Assembly: GCA_947258655.1 (NCBI GenBank) | Contig: CAMYJD010000004.1 | Coordinates: 69,644 to 133,643 of the forward strand | Length of the DNA stretch: 64,000 nucleotides | Direction: 5' to 3' | Source: an uncultured Gammaproteobacteria bacterium | GTDB taxonomy: Bacteria > Pseudomonadota > Gammaproteobacteria > JAADHQ01 | Shown here: positions 1-10,445 of the stretch, piece after piece | Position numbering within the stretch: the stretch's first letter is position 1 | Layout: every line of letters starts with the position of its first letter | Made by a program: the position numbers and the translations under genes | Notes under the pieces: generated by a model | Databases searched by the model: none | Seen by the model: only the letters and a program-made list of their open reading frames with translations | What the model was told of the DNA's origin: nothing

Positions 1-137
1 GCAAATCAATAATAACAGAAACGGGAACAATAATCCTTTACCATGAATTATATGATGTGTAGATTGCATTCGTATTTTCTCTATCATTGCTCTCTCCATG
101 TAAGTAGATGTTGATTTAACATGTTAGTTCCCTGTGT

Positions 138-878
138 TTATTCAATCGTGAATTCAATTGGCGTATTCAAGGAACCATGATTGAAATCACCGAGCAGGGC
201 GTTTTCATTGACGTCACGAGCATTTATCATCCAATTATATATACCTCCTTTCTGCAGCAGTCCTTTCGGTAATACAAGTTCAGGCCTGCTTAATAACTTG
301 GATGAATGTATTATTCGCTGTTCCCATACATCCCTGATAAACACCTTATAGTGTTTTGCTCCGGGTACCGGTTTCCAGGTAAGTTTTTCGGGTAGACGTT
401 TTAGTATTGCATTTTTTCCAGGCGATACTCCCTGTGGAATATCCATACGAGCCAGGATTACATAATCCTTTGCTTCATATCTCCTATTATCTTTCATGGT
501 AATGATGGCGCGATACCACCCATCCCTTGCCGTATGTGGAATATCCATCTGCGTGATGAACACCCTTTTTTCCGGTTTCCCTTTTTTCTTTACGACTCTG
601 AATTTGTCTGGATTGATTATACCAAGCATTTTGTTGCCAGGCGTATATATCTCCATTTTTTTAATATTTTTAAAATCATAGCTGGAAAATAAAGACATGA
701 AAAAAAGTTTTCGCTGTGGCCAGTTACAGACATGTATGTCGAAAAAACCAACTTTTGTGTAGTGTGGATCAGCTTCAGGCGCAGGGGTAATATCGTCTGC
801 GCGAACAAGGCCTGCATGAACACCAATAAACAGTATCAGTGTGGTCTTGAGAAAATATCGCATACTATCATCCCCCAA
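138..878 (-). CDS. Hypothetical exported protein (signal peptide)
   Basis: 246-aa ORF; hydrophobic N-terminus after MRYFLKTTLILFIGVHAGLVRA; no family recognised. The start is probably the internal ATG of MRYFLK. Confidence 0.6.
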   Translation of the reverse strand: MGDDSMRYFLKTTLILFIGVHAGLVRADDITPAPEADPHYTKVGFFDIHVCNWPQRKLFFMSLFSSYDFKNIKKMEIYTPGNKMLGIINPDKFRVVKKKGKPEKRVFITQMDIPHTARDGWYRAIITMKDNRRYEAKDYVILARMDIPQGVSPGKNAILKRLPEKLTWKPVPGAKHYKVFIRDVWEQRIIHSSKLLSRPELVLPKGLLQKGGIYNWMINARDVNENALLGDFNHGSLNTPIEFTIE

Positions 879-904
879 TTATTCGTATAATCAATATCGT
901 CAAT

Positions 905-1342
905 TCATTTCGCAAGAAGATTGGCGTTCCTGAGCCTTAGACTCAGACTTTTCAATATGCCAAGGCTCAATTCCGGATAGTGCAGGATAAGCCCGTGTAA
1001 TCGTGTTTTCTCTAATGATAGTAATTGCGCATCCTCCAGGACAATGGCCGTTGCGGATCTTGGCTGATCATCGAGCAGGTTCATTTCGCCAAAACAGTCT
1101 CCCTGCCCTAAAGTTGCAACATATTTATTACTGTTTGCATCTGACTCCAGTGATATGCCAATTTTTCCTTGCTGCAGGATATACATATGGTCGCCATAGT
1201 TATTGATTTCGAAAACCTTGTCTCCCTTAAAATATTGCTCATCTTCCAGTTCCATAGCAACGGAGCGTAGGTCCTCGGTAGAAACTTCAGAAAAAATGGG
1301 AGATTTCTTCAGCAGTAATATTCTTTCAAATAAATCAGACAT
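905..1342 (-). CDS. Cyclic nucleotide-binding (CRP-like CNB) domain protein
   Basis: CNB-fold motifs: F..GD.VFE....GD.MYIL..GKIGI, GQGDCFGEMNLLDDQPRSATAI. Confidence 0.85.
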   Translation of the reverse strand: MSDLFERILLLKKSPIFSEVSTEDLRSVAMELEDEQYFKGDKVFEINNYGDHMYILQQGKIGISLESDANSNKYVATLGQGDCFGEMNLLDDQPRSATAIVLEDAQLLSLEKTRLHGLILHYPELSLGILKSLSLRLRNANLLAK

Positions 1343-1350
1343 AGTAAATC

Positions 1351-4017
1351 CTAATTAAACACTTTCAACGCATCTTCGGCACAAGCTTTTAGCCATGGGT
1401 CATGTCTTCTGGTGCACCAGTCGAGCGCACTCTTGGATGAGCTGAATGCATCGTTATTGTCTTTTGAAATTAACTTGCCGGGTGTAATGCCTTCAATAAG
1501 ATTAGCCAGAATGACTGCAAGGCCCTGGTTATCTATATTTCTGAGCGCTTCCATGGACTGTGCAGCAACACGTTTGTCATTACTCTTTATACCAGCCTGG
1601 ATAATGTTAATTGTGTGAGGATCCTGAATGGATTTCATGGCCTGAAGTGTCAAGTCTACGATTTGTTCCAATCGTTCCTGTAATGCATACACAATCAGCT
1701 CTACAGCAGGAAACACAAGATACTCCGGGAATTTGTGTAGCGTTTCGAGTACTCTCGATATGAGCTCTGCGTCATGTGCCTTTGAAATGGCAATGTCTTC
1801 CATGATGCTGTTGGGCGTACCGGATTCCACGAGTTTGCTAAGTATGGTCGATTGGGTGCGAGGTGAACCCAGGTTCTCATCCTTGATCCAGTTTATAAAG
1901 GTTTCTCTCTGATTGTCATCCTTGAAAAGATCGATGGCGTTTTTTCTCACCAGCGGGTGTGAATCCTCGAGCGCATTAATGATAAATTTCTGTTCATCAT
2001 TGTTGTCAAGAATATGGGTGCAGCGTACGGCAAGGCCCCTGATATCAGGGTCATTAATACTGTATATAGCATGCAGATTATCTGCTAAACCCGGCATGCT
2101 ATTATCCGGCCAAAGTGTCAGTGCACGCAGGCAGGCTTTTACTATACGCCTGTTATTATTGGCAAGCAGATCAGTAAATACTGAACTATCTATTTTTGCC
2201 AGTGCCTTGTGTGCGTGCTTATCGAGTTCTTTGAAAATTTCCAATGCAGATAATATATCGCCTGCTTGCGTGGATCTTAACAGAGTGTTCCATAACATAT
2301 ACGCCTGCTGGTTATCCACTTCATTTATAACGCAGCCATATATTGCAGCAGACTGTAAACGTGGATTGGTTTCTGCAAGCATGGCCGGTATTAATGGTAG
2401 TGCGTTATTGTTACCGAGTTTGAATAATGCCTTCAATATGGTGGCTTGCAGATGAACGTCTGCTGTCTGATATTCTTTCCATAGGAATTCATGAAATTCA
2501 TCAGGGTTCAGTGGAACCAGTAGTTGAAATAGCTGGTTCCTGATGGAGTCTTTTGCGCCCTGTAGTCGTTCTATTAATACTGGCACTGCCTCTTGTGGAA
2601 ATGTGCGTACAAGTGTTTTAGCATACGCTATGCAGATCTGATCATCATTGTGCTGTACCCCATTTACCAGTTCTTTGAAAATATCATGACCGCCTGTTTT
2701 AATTGCATTCTGCTCATGTTTGCCGGGGATGAATAAACGGTTCTTCAGGTGTGTGACAATTTCCATGACATAGGCTTTATTCATGCGCACATTGAAATAT
2801 GCATACATACCTGTCAGGACAAGGCCGATTATGAGATAATAATGCGGTGTATCCATGCGTTGTACTGCCCATAAGACGCCACCACAGACTAATAAGGCCA
2901 ATGGTATGACAATGACCACCGACATGGCGCGGGCGCGTCCCTGAATAAAACTCGGCAGTGCATTATAGAAGAGATTTCTGACCGGGTTGCGAATGGCCGG
3001 CATAATGGAGTCTTTATTTATGCTTGTGAATATACCAGCAGGGAGGGTGAAGGTATAGATTAGCGCGACATAGGATAACATCGTTGAAAACGGAAAAAAC
3101 AGATTGACTGTTTTTATGCCAAAGCGCTGTATGACCCTGTTGGTGACAAAAAGTTGTAATATCAGCGCCAGAGAATTAGTTATGACAACCATGACCCCAT
3201 AAAACGCTGTCAGACTTTCTTCTGTTTTGAATGTCTCGTTGTAGATTTTATTTGTCGAATAACAAAGAATATAAAAGACGATAACCATAAAAAATAATGC
3301 AAATGAAGAATATCTGACCAGATCGGATGTCTTCATGAATTTAGCACCCACAGAAATATCAGCCAGTGACTGTTTAAGTTTGTTGTCTTGCTTTCTGGGG
3401 TGTCTGAAAAATAATGAGTAGCCGGTCTTATTATGGTGCCAGGTTATCATAATGATGCTGATACCCAGTAGTATGCACCAGGCCAGAAGCAGATTCTGGA
3501 CACCTAGTCGGGGGGCACTTAACGCGAGAAACAGACCGCCCAGAATTGTGCCAATCTGCGCGCCGGCAAGAATAATAGGTGTCAGTCTCTTCGCCTGTAT
3601 GGTATCGAGATTCTGGGCGAGATAAAGTGTGGCATGGATTACCAGTAATTCAGACGCGATTTCATAAATCAGAAAATATACCGGGTAGATGTGCTCAAAT
3701 GAAAAAAAAGACATCGAGATCCACGCTGCTGTCAACAGCAGAATCAGTACGAGATTTAGAATCTTGAAAAATCTTTCCGGTGGCAGGCGGTCAGCAAATG
3801 CTGCATAGACGGTACTGGTGATAAAGAGAAGAAAGCCGAGGATAATATACATCACCGGCAAATACTCAATGCCATAGCGTTTGAAGAACAAGGCATCAGT
3901 AGTTCCTCTGCCTATCGCCATGCCGCTACCGAGCACAAGAAAGAACAACATGAAATACATGATGATGCTCTTTTCTTCTTCTTTTATTAATAAAATTTTG
4001 AAAATTTTATCAATCAC
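1351..4017 (-). CDS. NTT (ADP/ATP translocase)/MFS-like membrane protein with C-terminal HEAT repeats
   Basis: About 12 N-terminal hydrophobic segments (MYFMLFFLVLGSGMAIGRGTTDALFFKRYG...) followed by alpha-helical HEAT-like repeats. Confidence 0.75.
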   Translation of the reverse strand: MIDKIFKILLIKEEEKSIIMYFMLFFLVLGSGMAIGRGTTDALFFKRYGIEYLPVMYIILGFLLFITSTVYAAFADRLPPERFFKILNLVLILLLTAAWISMSFFSFEHIYPVYFLIYEIASELLVIHATLYLAQNLDTIQAKRLTPIILAGAQIGTILGGLFLALSAPRLGVQNLLLAWCILLGISIIMITWHHNKTGYSLFFRHPRKQDNKLKQSLADISVGAKFMKTSDLVRYSSFALFFMVIVFYILCYSTNKIYNETFKTEESLTAFYGVMVVITNSLALILQLFVTNRVIQRFGIKTVNLFFPFSTMLSYVALIYTFTLPAGIFTSINKDSIMPAIRNPVRNLFYNALPSFIQGRARAMSVVIVIPLALLVCGGVLWAVQRMDTPHYYLIIGLVLTGMYAYFNVRMNKAYVMEIVTHLKNRLFIPGKHEQNAIKTGGHDIFKELVNGVQHNDDQICIAYAKTLVRTFPQEAVPVLIERLQGAKDSIRNQLFQLLVPLNPDEFHEFLWKEYQTADVHLQATILKALFKLGNNNALPLIPAMLAETNPRLQSAAIYGCVINEVDNQQAYMLWNTLLRSTQAGDILSALEIFKELDKHAHKALAKIDSSVFTDLLANNNRRIVKACLRALTLWPDNSMPGLADNLHAIYSINDPDIRGLAVRCTHILDNNDEQKFIINALEDSHPLVRKNAIDLFKDDNQRETFINWIKDENLGSPRTQSTILSKLVESGTPNSIMEDIAISKAHDAELISRVLETLHKFPEYLVFPAVELIVYALQERLEQIVDLTLQAMKSIQDPHTINIIQAGIKSNDKRVAAQSMEALRNIDNQGLAVILANLIEGITPGKLISKDNNDAFSSSKSALDWCTRRHDPWLKACAEDALKVFN

Positions 4018-4634
4018 AGGATGCGTTTTTATACCTTGATCAATGTTACAAAAACATATTAGGAAATAATCATATAGCCAGAACTGTCTCTGCTATTATT
4101 TCCAGCCAACAGTCCTTGTATAGTATTGTTCTGTTTATGAAAGATGGTCTGGATTTCAGTTCTTGTGATTAATTCCAGGCATATGCGGTGCCACGTTGCC
4201 TAAAACAAATACTTTTATAATTTCCTGAATTCCATAGAATTTATGTTAGTGCTAACTTAAGTATACACATGTTTTGTCATGGTTTCATAATAATTTTTTA
4301 TTGTTATAAAAAGCCACATTATAAATAAGAGTATGCAATTGTATGAGTATTTTCAGCAACCTAAACCACATGAAAAGGAGTAATAAACGGCCAATGTAAC
4401 ATCTTTGATAGAGATACTGTCCCGCTTAACGCTGGATCGGCGTAAGGATCAGATTCAGCAAAAGAAATGAATCACTGGTTTTTACTTATTGATAATGAAA
4501 TCTGTTATGCGCATTTTATCTTGCATATGGAAAATACAGCAGTAGCGACTATCTTTAGGTCATGCATTGGATATTTTCAGATAACATAATTGATACTTGT
4601 CTGTATATAATCGTTAAGTGCAATACATAAAAAA

Positions 4635-4659
4635 GGGCAGGTTTATAATAAACCTGCCC
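4635..4659 (+). promoter_or_regulatory. Perfect 11-bp intergenic hairpin upstream of a short ORF
   Basis: GGGCAGGTTTA-TAA-TAAACCTGCCC. Confidence 0.6.
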
Positions 4660-4674
4660 AACCAGGAGGAAATC

Positions 4675-4737
4675 ATGAAGATACTTGTAACTTCACTTGA
4701 CCTCCTTACCCCAAACAACCATATGAACCTTAAATAG
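4675..4737 (+). CDS. Putative 20-codon small ORF/leader peptide MKILVTSLDLLTPNNHMNLK
   Basis: AGGAGG Shine-Dalgarno (4664-4669) 5 nt before ATG; short ORF ends TAG; adjacent hairpin. Coding status unproven. Confidence 0.35.
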   Translation: MKILVTSLDLLTPNNHMNLK

Positions 4738-5077
4738 ATTGATCTGTTAATGTTCTAGCTGTTCTCCTTAGGTACTAAGATATAAAATCTGGATTAACAT
4801 AGATGTTAATTATTTTGATAAAAGAATGTGAATTGTTAACATGAAAATAGTGATATATTGCGCTTGGATACTTGGTCAAATATCCAGGCGGAATCATGTA
4901 TACTTCGCTTTTTAAGGAAAATTATTTTTCCTGATCAAGAGATTTCAGGCGATATAATGAGCCAGATTGAATGCAGAAGGTGAATACCAGGCAGCGGGAA
5001 GCACTGTACTTTGATACTTTCAACTAGAGCTGGTGGAAGTTATTTCATGTTATATCATGATTAAAACAGGATGAGTG

Positions 5078-6127
5078 CTAGCTAAGCAGAACGCGATTTC
5101 GGCCTGCACCCTTGGCAGAATATAAAGCCATATCAGAACGCTTTATCAGGCTTTGCAGGTTGTCTTCTTTCTCCAGAGTGGACATGCCAATGCTTACTGT
5201 AATTTGAATGGTTTCGTTATTGATAGTTACCGGTGATTGCTCAATACATTTACGGATACGCTCAGCAACCTGATTGGCTATATCCGTGCCAATGCCAATC
5301 AAACCAATAATGAACTCTTCGCCACCATATCTTCCGATAATATCCTGGTCGCGCAGGGTTTTGCTGATTGTCTGGGCCACTTGATGTAATACTGTATCAC
5401 CTGCCTGATGGCCATAGTTATCATTGACTTTCTTGAAATAATCAATATCCAGCATTAGTAAACAAAGGTCAGTAGAATATTGCAGGGCGTTGCTTATGGC
5501 TTCATTAAGGTGACAGAAGGCATATTTACGGTTGTATAAGCCGGTCAATGTATCCGTTTCGGCCTGCTTCTGTAATTTACGCTCACGCGAATGTGCAGTT
5601 TTGACCTCATCTTCCATTTCGTTCATAAACGAGTCGTGGTAGGTTTCAACGGCAAGTGACATATCCAGTGAAGTGATCTTGAGAATAAAGTTTGTCATCG
5701 CCTGATAGTGGGTGCTGTCTTGTCTTATTGAATCAGGGATCACATTGATGATGTACTGGATCAGGTTGGTGTAGGCACATTGGTAAGTGCTTAAGGGTAA
5801 ACCAATAGCGGCATGTATAATGCCAACCTGTAGTCGATCTTCGAAGTATTCCGTGCTATCGAAACCGATACCAAGGCCTAGCAGGTAACTGCGTTGCTTC
5901 TGTTTCAGTTCATCAATGGTATTCCCATCCAGTAACCATCTACGGCTTTCGGGGTGGAACAGTAGTGTCTGGTAGAAATTATCAATGATCGTGTTAAGGT
6001 TGGGCTTTATAACTTCAAGATTGAGACGCTGTGCCAGTTTGTGATCTGATCTGGATAGTCGCAGGAATCCTAAACGCTGATTGATTTTTTTTCTGTCAAA
6101 GCCAAATTGATTACATCGTTCGAGCAT
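5078..6127 (-). CDS. Globin-coupled sensor diguanylate cyclase (GGDEF)
   Basis: N-terminal globin-coupled-sensor pattern (EYFEDRLQVGIIHAAIGLPLSTYQCAY); GGEEF active site (RYGGEEF) with upstream RDQD (RxxD I-site). Confidence 0.88.
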   Translation of the reverse strand: MLERCNQFGFDRKKINQRLGFLRLSRSDHKLAQRLNLEVIKPNLNTIIDNFYQTLLFHPESRRWLLDGNTIDELKQKQRSYLLGLGIGFDSTEYFEDRLQVGIIHAAIGLPLSTYQCAYTNLIQYIINVIPDSIRQDSTHYQAMTNFILKITSLDMSLAVETYHDSFMNEMEDEVKTAHSRERKLQKQAETDTLTGLYNRKYAFCHLNEAISNALQYSTDLCLLMLDIDYFKKVNDNYGHQAGDTVLHQVAQTISKTLRDQDIIGRYGGEEFIIGLIGIGTDIANQVAERIRKCIEQSPVTINNETIQITVSIGMSTLEKEDNLQSLIKRSDMALYSAKGAGRNRVLLS

Positions 6128-6523
6128 TCAGGTGCCTGTTTATTGTTTGTAATTATGTGCAAGTGATATTATTCAACGATATAAGATGTAATATCCATGA
6201 TGTTTCTTATCTAAACAAGAAAACGCCTGGATGAACTGCCATACCTGATAGGTTTATAGAGCATGGCGATACTATTAATTATTTGCATTGATTTATTTCA
6301 ACGACCGCTCCAATAAAGTACTTGAGCATTCTACACGGAAATATGATCATCGGCTATACTCCGTAATTATATGTCGCTAATATGCCAGGCTATTAATAAA
6401 TAAAGAAAAAACAAGAGAAAGTATCCAATGCAGTCATGTATGCATGCATTATTAAGCGTGTTGGGAAAACAGACGCTTTCCCGTAGTATTGTTCCGTGGC
6501 CCATCACTACCAGGGATAATGGT

Positions 6524-8632
6524 ATGAGGCAATGGAAGATAATAACGACCTTTCTGGCGTTACTGATGATGCACCCGGTTCAGTCGGCCACGGAAGCCTC
6601 TATGTTGGTGAATGCAGCGGCGGCCGGCGAAAAGGCAAAGATGTTGATGCTGCTTGAGCGTGGTGTACCTATTGATGGGCCTGATCACAATGGAAAGACC
6701 GCCCTGATCGCGGCCAGTCAATATGGTCATGTGGCGCTTGTTAAAATACTGCTTTCCAGGCAGGCATCGATCAATGCGCGAACACAAAGCGGCAGCAGCG
6801 CTTTCTATTATGCAGCCCAGAACCATCATATTCCCGTACTGAAATTACTCCATGCCAGCGGTGCCAATATAAACATGATCAATCGCCATGGCTTCAGTGC
6901 GTTGTCGGTAGCGGCACTCAATGGTAATGAAGCCACCGTACGCCTGTTGCTGGATTATGGCGCGGATATGAATGTAAGGATCGGTGGTAGTCCGTTATTG
7001 ATTGAAATCCTTGGGCGGGAACATGATGATATATTCCAGGCGCTGCTTGATGCCGGGGCTGATGTCAATGCAAGAATCGGCATGACGGGTAAGACACCGT
7101 TAATGGTGGCTGTTACGATGCAGCATATGCAGGCTGTGAAGCATTTATTGGACAAGGGCGCTGATATAGGCGCGCGTACCGCAACTGGCGAGACAGTCTT
7201 GCATGGACTGTTGTGCAACATCGTCACCGACAGGGAAAACACCGTGTTATTAGGCAGCTTGCTGGACAAAGGTGCAGAACCGGATCGCCCGGCCTCATCA
7301 TTGGGAGGATTTGCCGATGGTTCCACGCCAGTGATGTGTGCAGTCAAACGGGATTACCTGCAAAGTACCCGGATCCTGCTGGCCAGCAAGGCCGATGTCA
7401 ATCGCCGTGACCAGGAAGGACATATGCCACTGTATTATGCGATCAGGTCGGGCAACGAGGACATGGTCGGTTTATTATTGCGCCATTCTGCACAACCGCC
7501 ACTGGATCAGGATACGCTGCGTGTAGCCAGGCGCGATACGCGCATCGGACGAATGATATTGACGGCATTGCAGCCCATCCTCGAGGGGGGCGCCATGTCT
7601 GATTGTCCCCGTTATGTGCATACAAAAGAACAGTACAGGGACGATACCAGCAGTCTGCAGCAGCCGCAAACCATGCAGGACCCGCTGCATTCCGAGGCTT
7701 TCCCTGCTGCACGCGTCGATGTCCTCGCCGCTATTCCCCCGGTAGGCGATAAGTTCAGTCTATCACCGGATGGAGAGTGGCTGGTAGTGCGGGAGGATCA
7801 TCGTAAAACGCCGCAGTTACGTTCGCACAGGTTAGTGATATATGCATTGTCGACACAGCAGGTCTATTTTCTTGATGCCCGACAAGAGTTGCGCGTGCGT
7901 GAGGACGGTTGGTCAATGGATTCGCGCTACTATGTACCTCAGGATTATGACGAGCAGATCATTGATGTTAGCACTAAGCGGCCACGCTGGCAGACACGCG
8001 CAGAACCCATGCCCAGTAACCGTCGCCTGTATGCCGGTGGTGATCCCTGTCCCTGGCGGAATGACGCGGGGCAGGTGGTGCTGGATCGACCAGGTAGAGA
8101 TGACGCACGGCGCGCCTGGTCAAGGGATGGCAAGATCGAATATTTCCTCGAGAGCGGGGAGCAGGGCGAATACCGTTTAATGGAGCGCCGTGACAGCGTA
8201 TCACGGATTCTGCTACGGCATCGTGTCAGCTGGCTACGCAATAAACGTCGTGCTCAAATGCTGGGGGCGCCGTTGAACAACAAGGCAAAACGTCGCACTC
8301 TCGAGCAGCAACTTGAGAAAATTCCGCAGGAACATCTCGTGGCAGACCGCTTTGTATTGTCACCGGGTGGGCACTACCTGTTCTATCGCATTGGCCAGGT
8401 GGGTGGTCAGGGATTTTTTGGTCTTGCGAGCAGACATATTGTCGTGGATGTGATGTCTGTACCAGCGAAGGTGTGGGTTGTGGAAGGGGAGCCCTGGGGG
8501 ACTCCCCAATGGCACCCTAATGGACATGATCTGTATTTTATCGATCAGGCAGCTACCGATGCCGTGGATCCTGACTTCCCGTCAATGCGTCAACCGCAGC
8601 GATGGCGCCTGTCGCTAGCAAGATTTCCCTGA
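6524..8632 (+). CDS. Exported ankyrin-repeat protein with C-terminal beta-propeller/TolB-like region
   Basis: Tandem ankyrin repeats (GKTALIAASQYGHVALVKILLSRQASINARTQSGSSAFYYAAQ...); the longest ORF starts at 6428 but a signal-peptide-like start MRQWKIITTFLALL fits 6524. Confidence 0.8.
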   Translation: MRQWKIITTFLALLMMHPVQSATEASMLVNAAAAGEKAKMLMLLERGVPIDGPDHNGKTALIAASQYGHVALVKILLSRQASINARTQSGSSAFYYAAQNHHIPVLKLLHASGANINMINRHGFSALSVAALNGNEATVRLLLDYGADMNVRIGGSPLLIEILGREHDDIFQALLDAGADVNARIGMTGKTPLMVAVTMQHMQAVKHLLDKGADIGARTATGETVLHGLLCNIVTDRENTVLLGSLLDKGAEPDRPASSLGGFADGSTPVMCAVKRDYLQSTRILLASKADVNRRDQEGHMPLYYAIRSGNEDMVGLLLRHSAQPPLDQDTLRVARRDTRIGRMILTALQPILEGGAMSDCPRYVHTKEQYRDDTSSLQQPQTMQDPLHSEAFPAARVDVLAAIPPVGDKFSLSPDGEWLVVREDHRKTPQLRSHRLVIYALSTQQVYFLDARQELRVREDGWSMDSRYYVPQDYDEQIIDVSTKRPRWQTRAEPMPSNRRLYAGGDPCPWRNDAGQVVLDRPGRDDARRAWSRDGKIEYFLESGEQGEYRLMERRDSVSRILLRHRVSWLRNKRRAQMLGAPLNNKAKRRTLEQQLEKIPQEHLVADRFVLSPGGHYLFYRIGQVGGQGFFGLASRHIVVDVMSVPAKVWVVEGEPWGTPQWHPNGHDLYFIDQAATDAVDPDFPSMRQPQRWRLSLARFP

Positions 8633-8781
8633 GTGTAATTAGTTCAGTGAAACGGTTTAGAGAGAAATTGTTTCCTGTACAGGAGAATAATGATATCCAG
8701 GCTGTTTTCTGTATGCCGGTTGTTCTCACTAAGGCTATACTAATGGTAGTGCTTCCGCATATCCATTATATGAGGTAAATA

Positions 8782-9294
8782 ATAGTCAAGGCGCTCATCA
8801 TCAGTGCGGACGGTTTTGAAGACAGCGAGCTATCACAACCTGTACTAAAGCTTGCGCAGGCGGATATCGTCGTCGACATCGCTTCTTTACACAAAGGGCA
8901 GATCACGGGGAAACATGGATATACGGTAGAGGCCAGGCTTTCCGTGAATGAGATTAATACTGCAGATTATGATGCGCTTATCCTGCCCGGCGGCAAGGCG
9001 CCGCAACAACTACGGCGGGATCCGATGGTACTGGAACTGGTCAGGCAGTTTATGAAGGCGAACAAGCCGATAGCGGCCATCTGCCATGGCCCCCAGATCC
9101 TGCTGTCAGCGGGCGTGCTGCAAGGGAAAACCGCGACCTGCTACAAGTCGGTCGCTGAAGAATTACGCCGGGCAGGTATTGACTATATCAATCGGGAAGT
9201 GGTTATCGATGGCAATCTGATCACTTCCCGCAGATCCGCAGATTTGTCTGCGTTCAGCAATGCCATTGTAGAGAAAATGACAGCGCAGCGCTGA
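8782..9294 (+). CDS. DJ-1/PfpI family protein
   Basis: From 8782: (M)VKALIISADGFEDSELSQPVLKLAQ...YDALILPGGKAP...AAICHGPQILLSAG (nucleophile-elbow Cys). First canonical start in the frame is GTG 8944; homology-like N-terminus opens at ATA 8782 behind GAGG. Confidence 0.8.
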   Translation: MVKALIISADGFEDSELSQPVLKLAQADIVVDIASLHKGQITGKHGYTVEARLSVNEINTADYDALILPGGKAPQQLRRDPMVLELVRQFMKANKPIAAICHGPQILLSAGVLQGKTATCYKSVAEELRRAGIDYINREVVIDGNLITSRRSADLSAFSNAIVEKMTAQR

Positions 9295-9414
9295 CTATGA
9301 GAACTTTCATGAATTTATACCTGTATGCTATTTATACTATTGATTATGGATGGCCTGTTTCATTTGCGCACGGAATCCCAGGCTTGTACTCTATTAAATA
9401 AAACTGTTTGAAAT

Positions 9415-10281
9415 ATGATATATAAAATCGCACCTGGATTATTGCTAGTATTGTATATTTCCGCTTGCACTAATGTCGTAAAAACAGGTAAGGACATGGA
9501 TCTGGAACAAAGCGTTTGCGGCTTGAAGGAACCCTTTATTTTCTGGATGTGGAGTAATACCGCAGGCCGGCCAAGCACGAGGCGTCTGGCGGGCTTGAGC
9601 AATGCCATGGATATTTCCTTTAAAACCAGAGACGGCAGGCTATTGCGTGGTTACCAGTTACAGGCGTCGAATGACTGGCATGGCATGACAGGTCAAGCCA
9701 GGGGTTATTTGCTGGTGCTGCAAGGTAATGCCATACTTGCGGATCAGATTCTGGTTGAGTTCAGTCGTTTTGCACGAGCCGGTTATGACGTATATATCTA
9801 TGACTATCGTGGTTATGGTCGTTCCGAAGGCAAACGCAGACTCAAGGCGATGGTCAGTGATATCAATGAAATTGTGCTTGATCTCGCTTCCCGGTCCTAT
9901 CAGGAACAGCTGGTTTATGCGATGTCGTTTGGCGGAATCCTGTTACTCGATGGCTTTGATAACCAATATAAACTGGACAGAGTGGTTATCGATTCAACAC
10001 CGAGCCGCCTGTCCAACTACGGTTGCCCACAGCGGTATGATCCGATAGACCGGTTACCGGAAGAATGCTCCAGTTTCATGTTTATAACTGGAAGGCGAGA
10101 TAATGTTGTAACGAAGGCCATGTCGCAGGAGATGGTGGCATTGGCAAAACAGCGTGACGCAAGGATAATCAGCGATCCCGAATTTTCTCACCCTTTTATG
10201 GATGCAAGCAGGGCTGTTCATCAGCGGCGCATGAACATGATTGCAGATTTTCTGCTTGGTGCGGAACCTGCAAACAGGTAA
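9415..10281 (+). CDS. Alpha/beta hydrolase, predicted lipoprotein
   Basis: Lipobox-like LYISAC; YDYRGYGRSEG; AMSFGGILLLD nucleophile region. Confidence 0.75.
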   Translation: MIYKIAPGLLLVLYISACTNVVKTGKDMDLEQSVCGLKEPFIFWMWSNTAGRPSTRRLAGLSNAMDISFKTRDGRLLRGYQLQASNDWHGMTGQARGYLLVLQGNAILADQILVEFSRFARAGYDVYIYDYRGYGRSEGKRRLKAMVSDINEIVLDLASRSYQEQLVYAMSFGGILLLDGFDNQYKLDRVVIDSTPSRLSNYGCPQRYDPIDRLPEECSSFMFITGRRDNVVTKAMSQEMVALAKQRDARIISDPEFSHPFMDASRAVHQRRMNMIADFLLGAEPANR

Positions 10282-10445
10282 AACTGGCAATGAACTCATA
10301 TCATCAACAGGTTTCACCTGTCCAGCTGACAGGTCAGCACAGTTTAAGTGGTTATCAGAAGCGCCGATATGCATGTGTCCTGTGACGGCATCTATATACG
10401 TTTGTCAGTCTCGATGTACGTGGTAATCGAAAGCAAAGATGCCAG

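Noticed and set aside
1913-2455. 180-aa plus-strand ORF
   Set aside because: Antisense shadow of the NTT/HEAT gene; no recognisable domain, low-complexity Ser/Leu composition.
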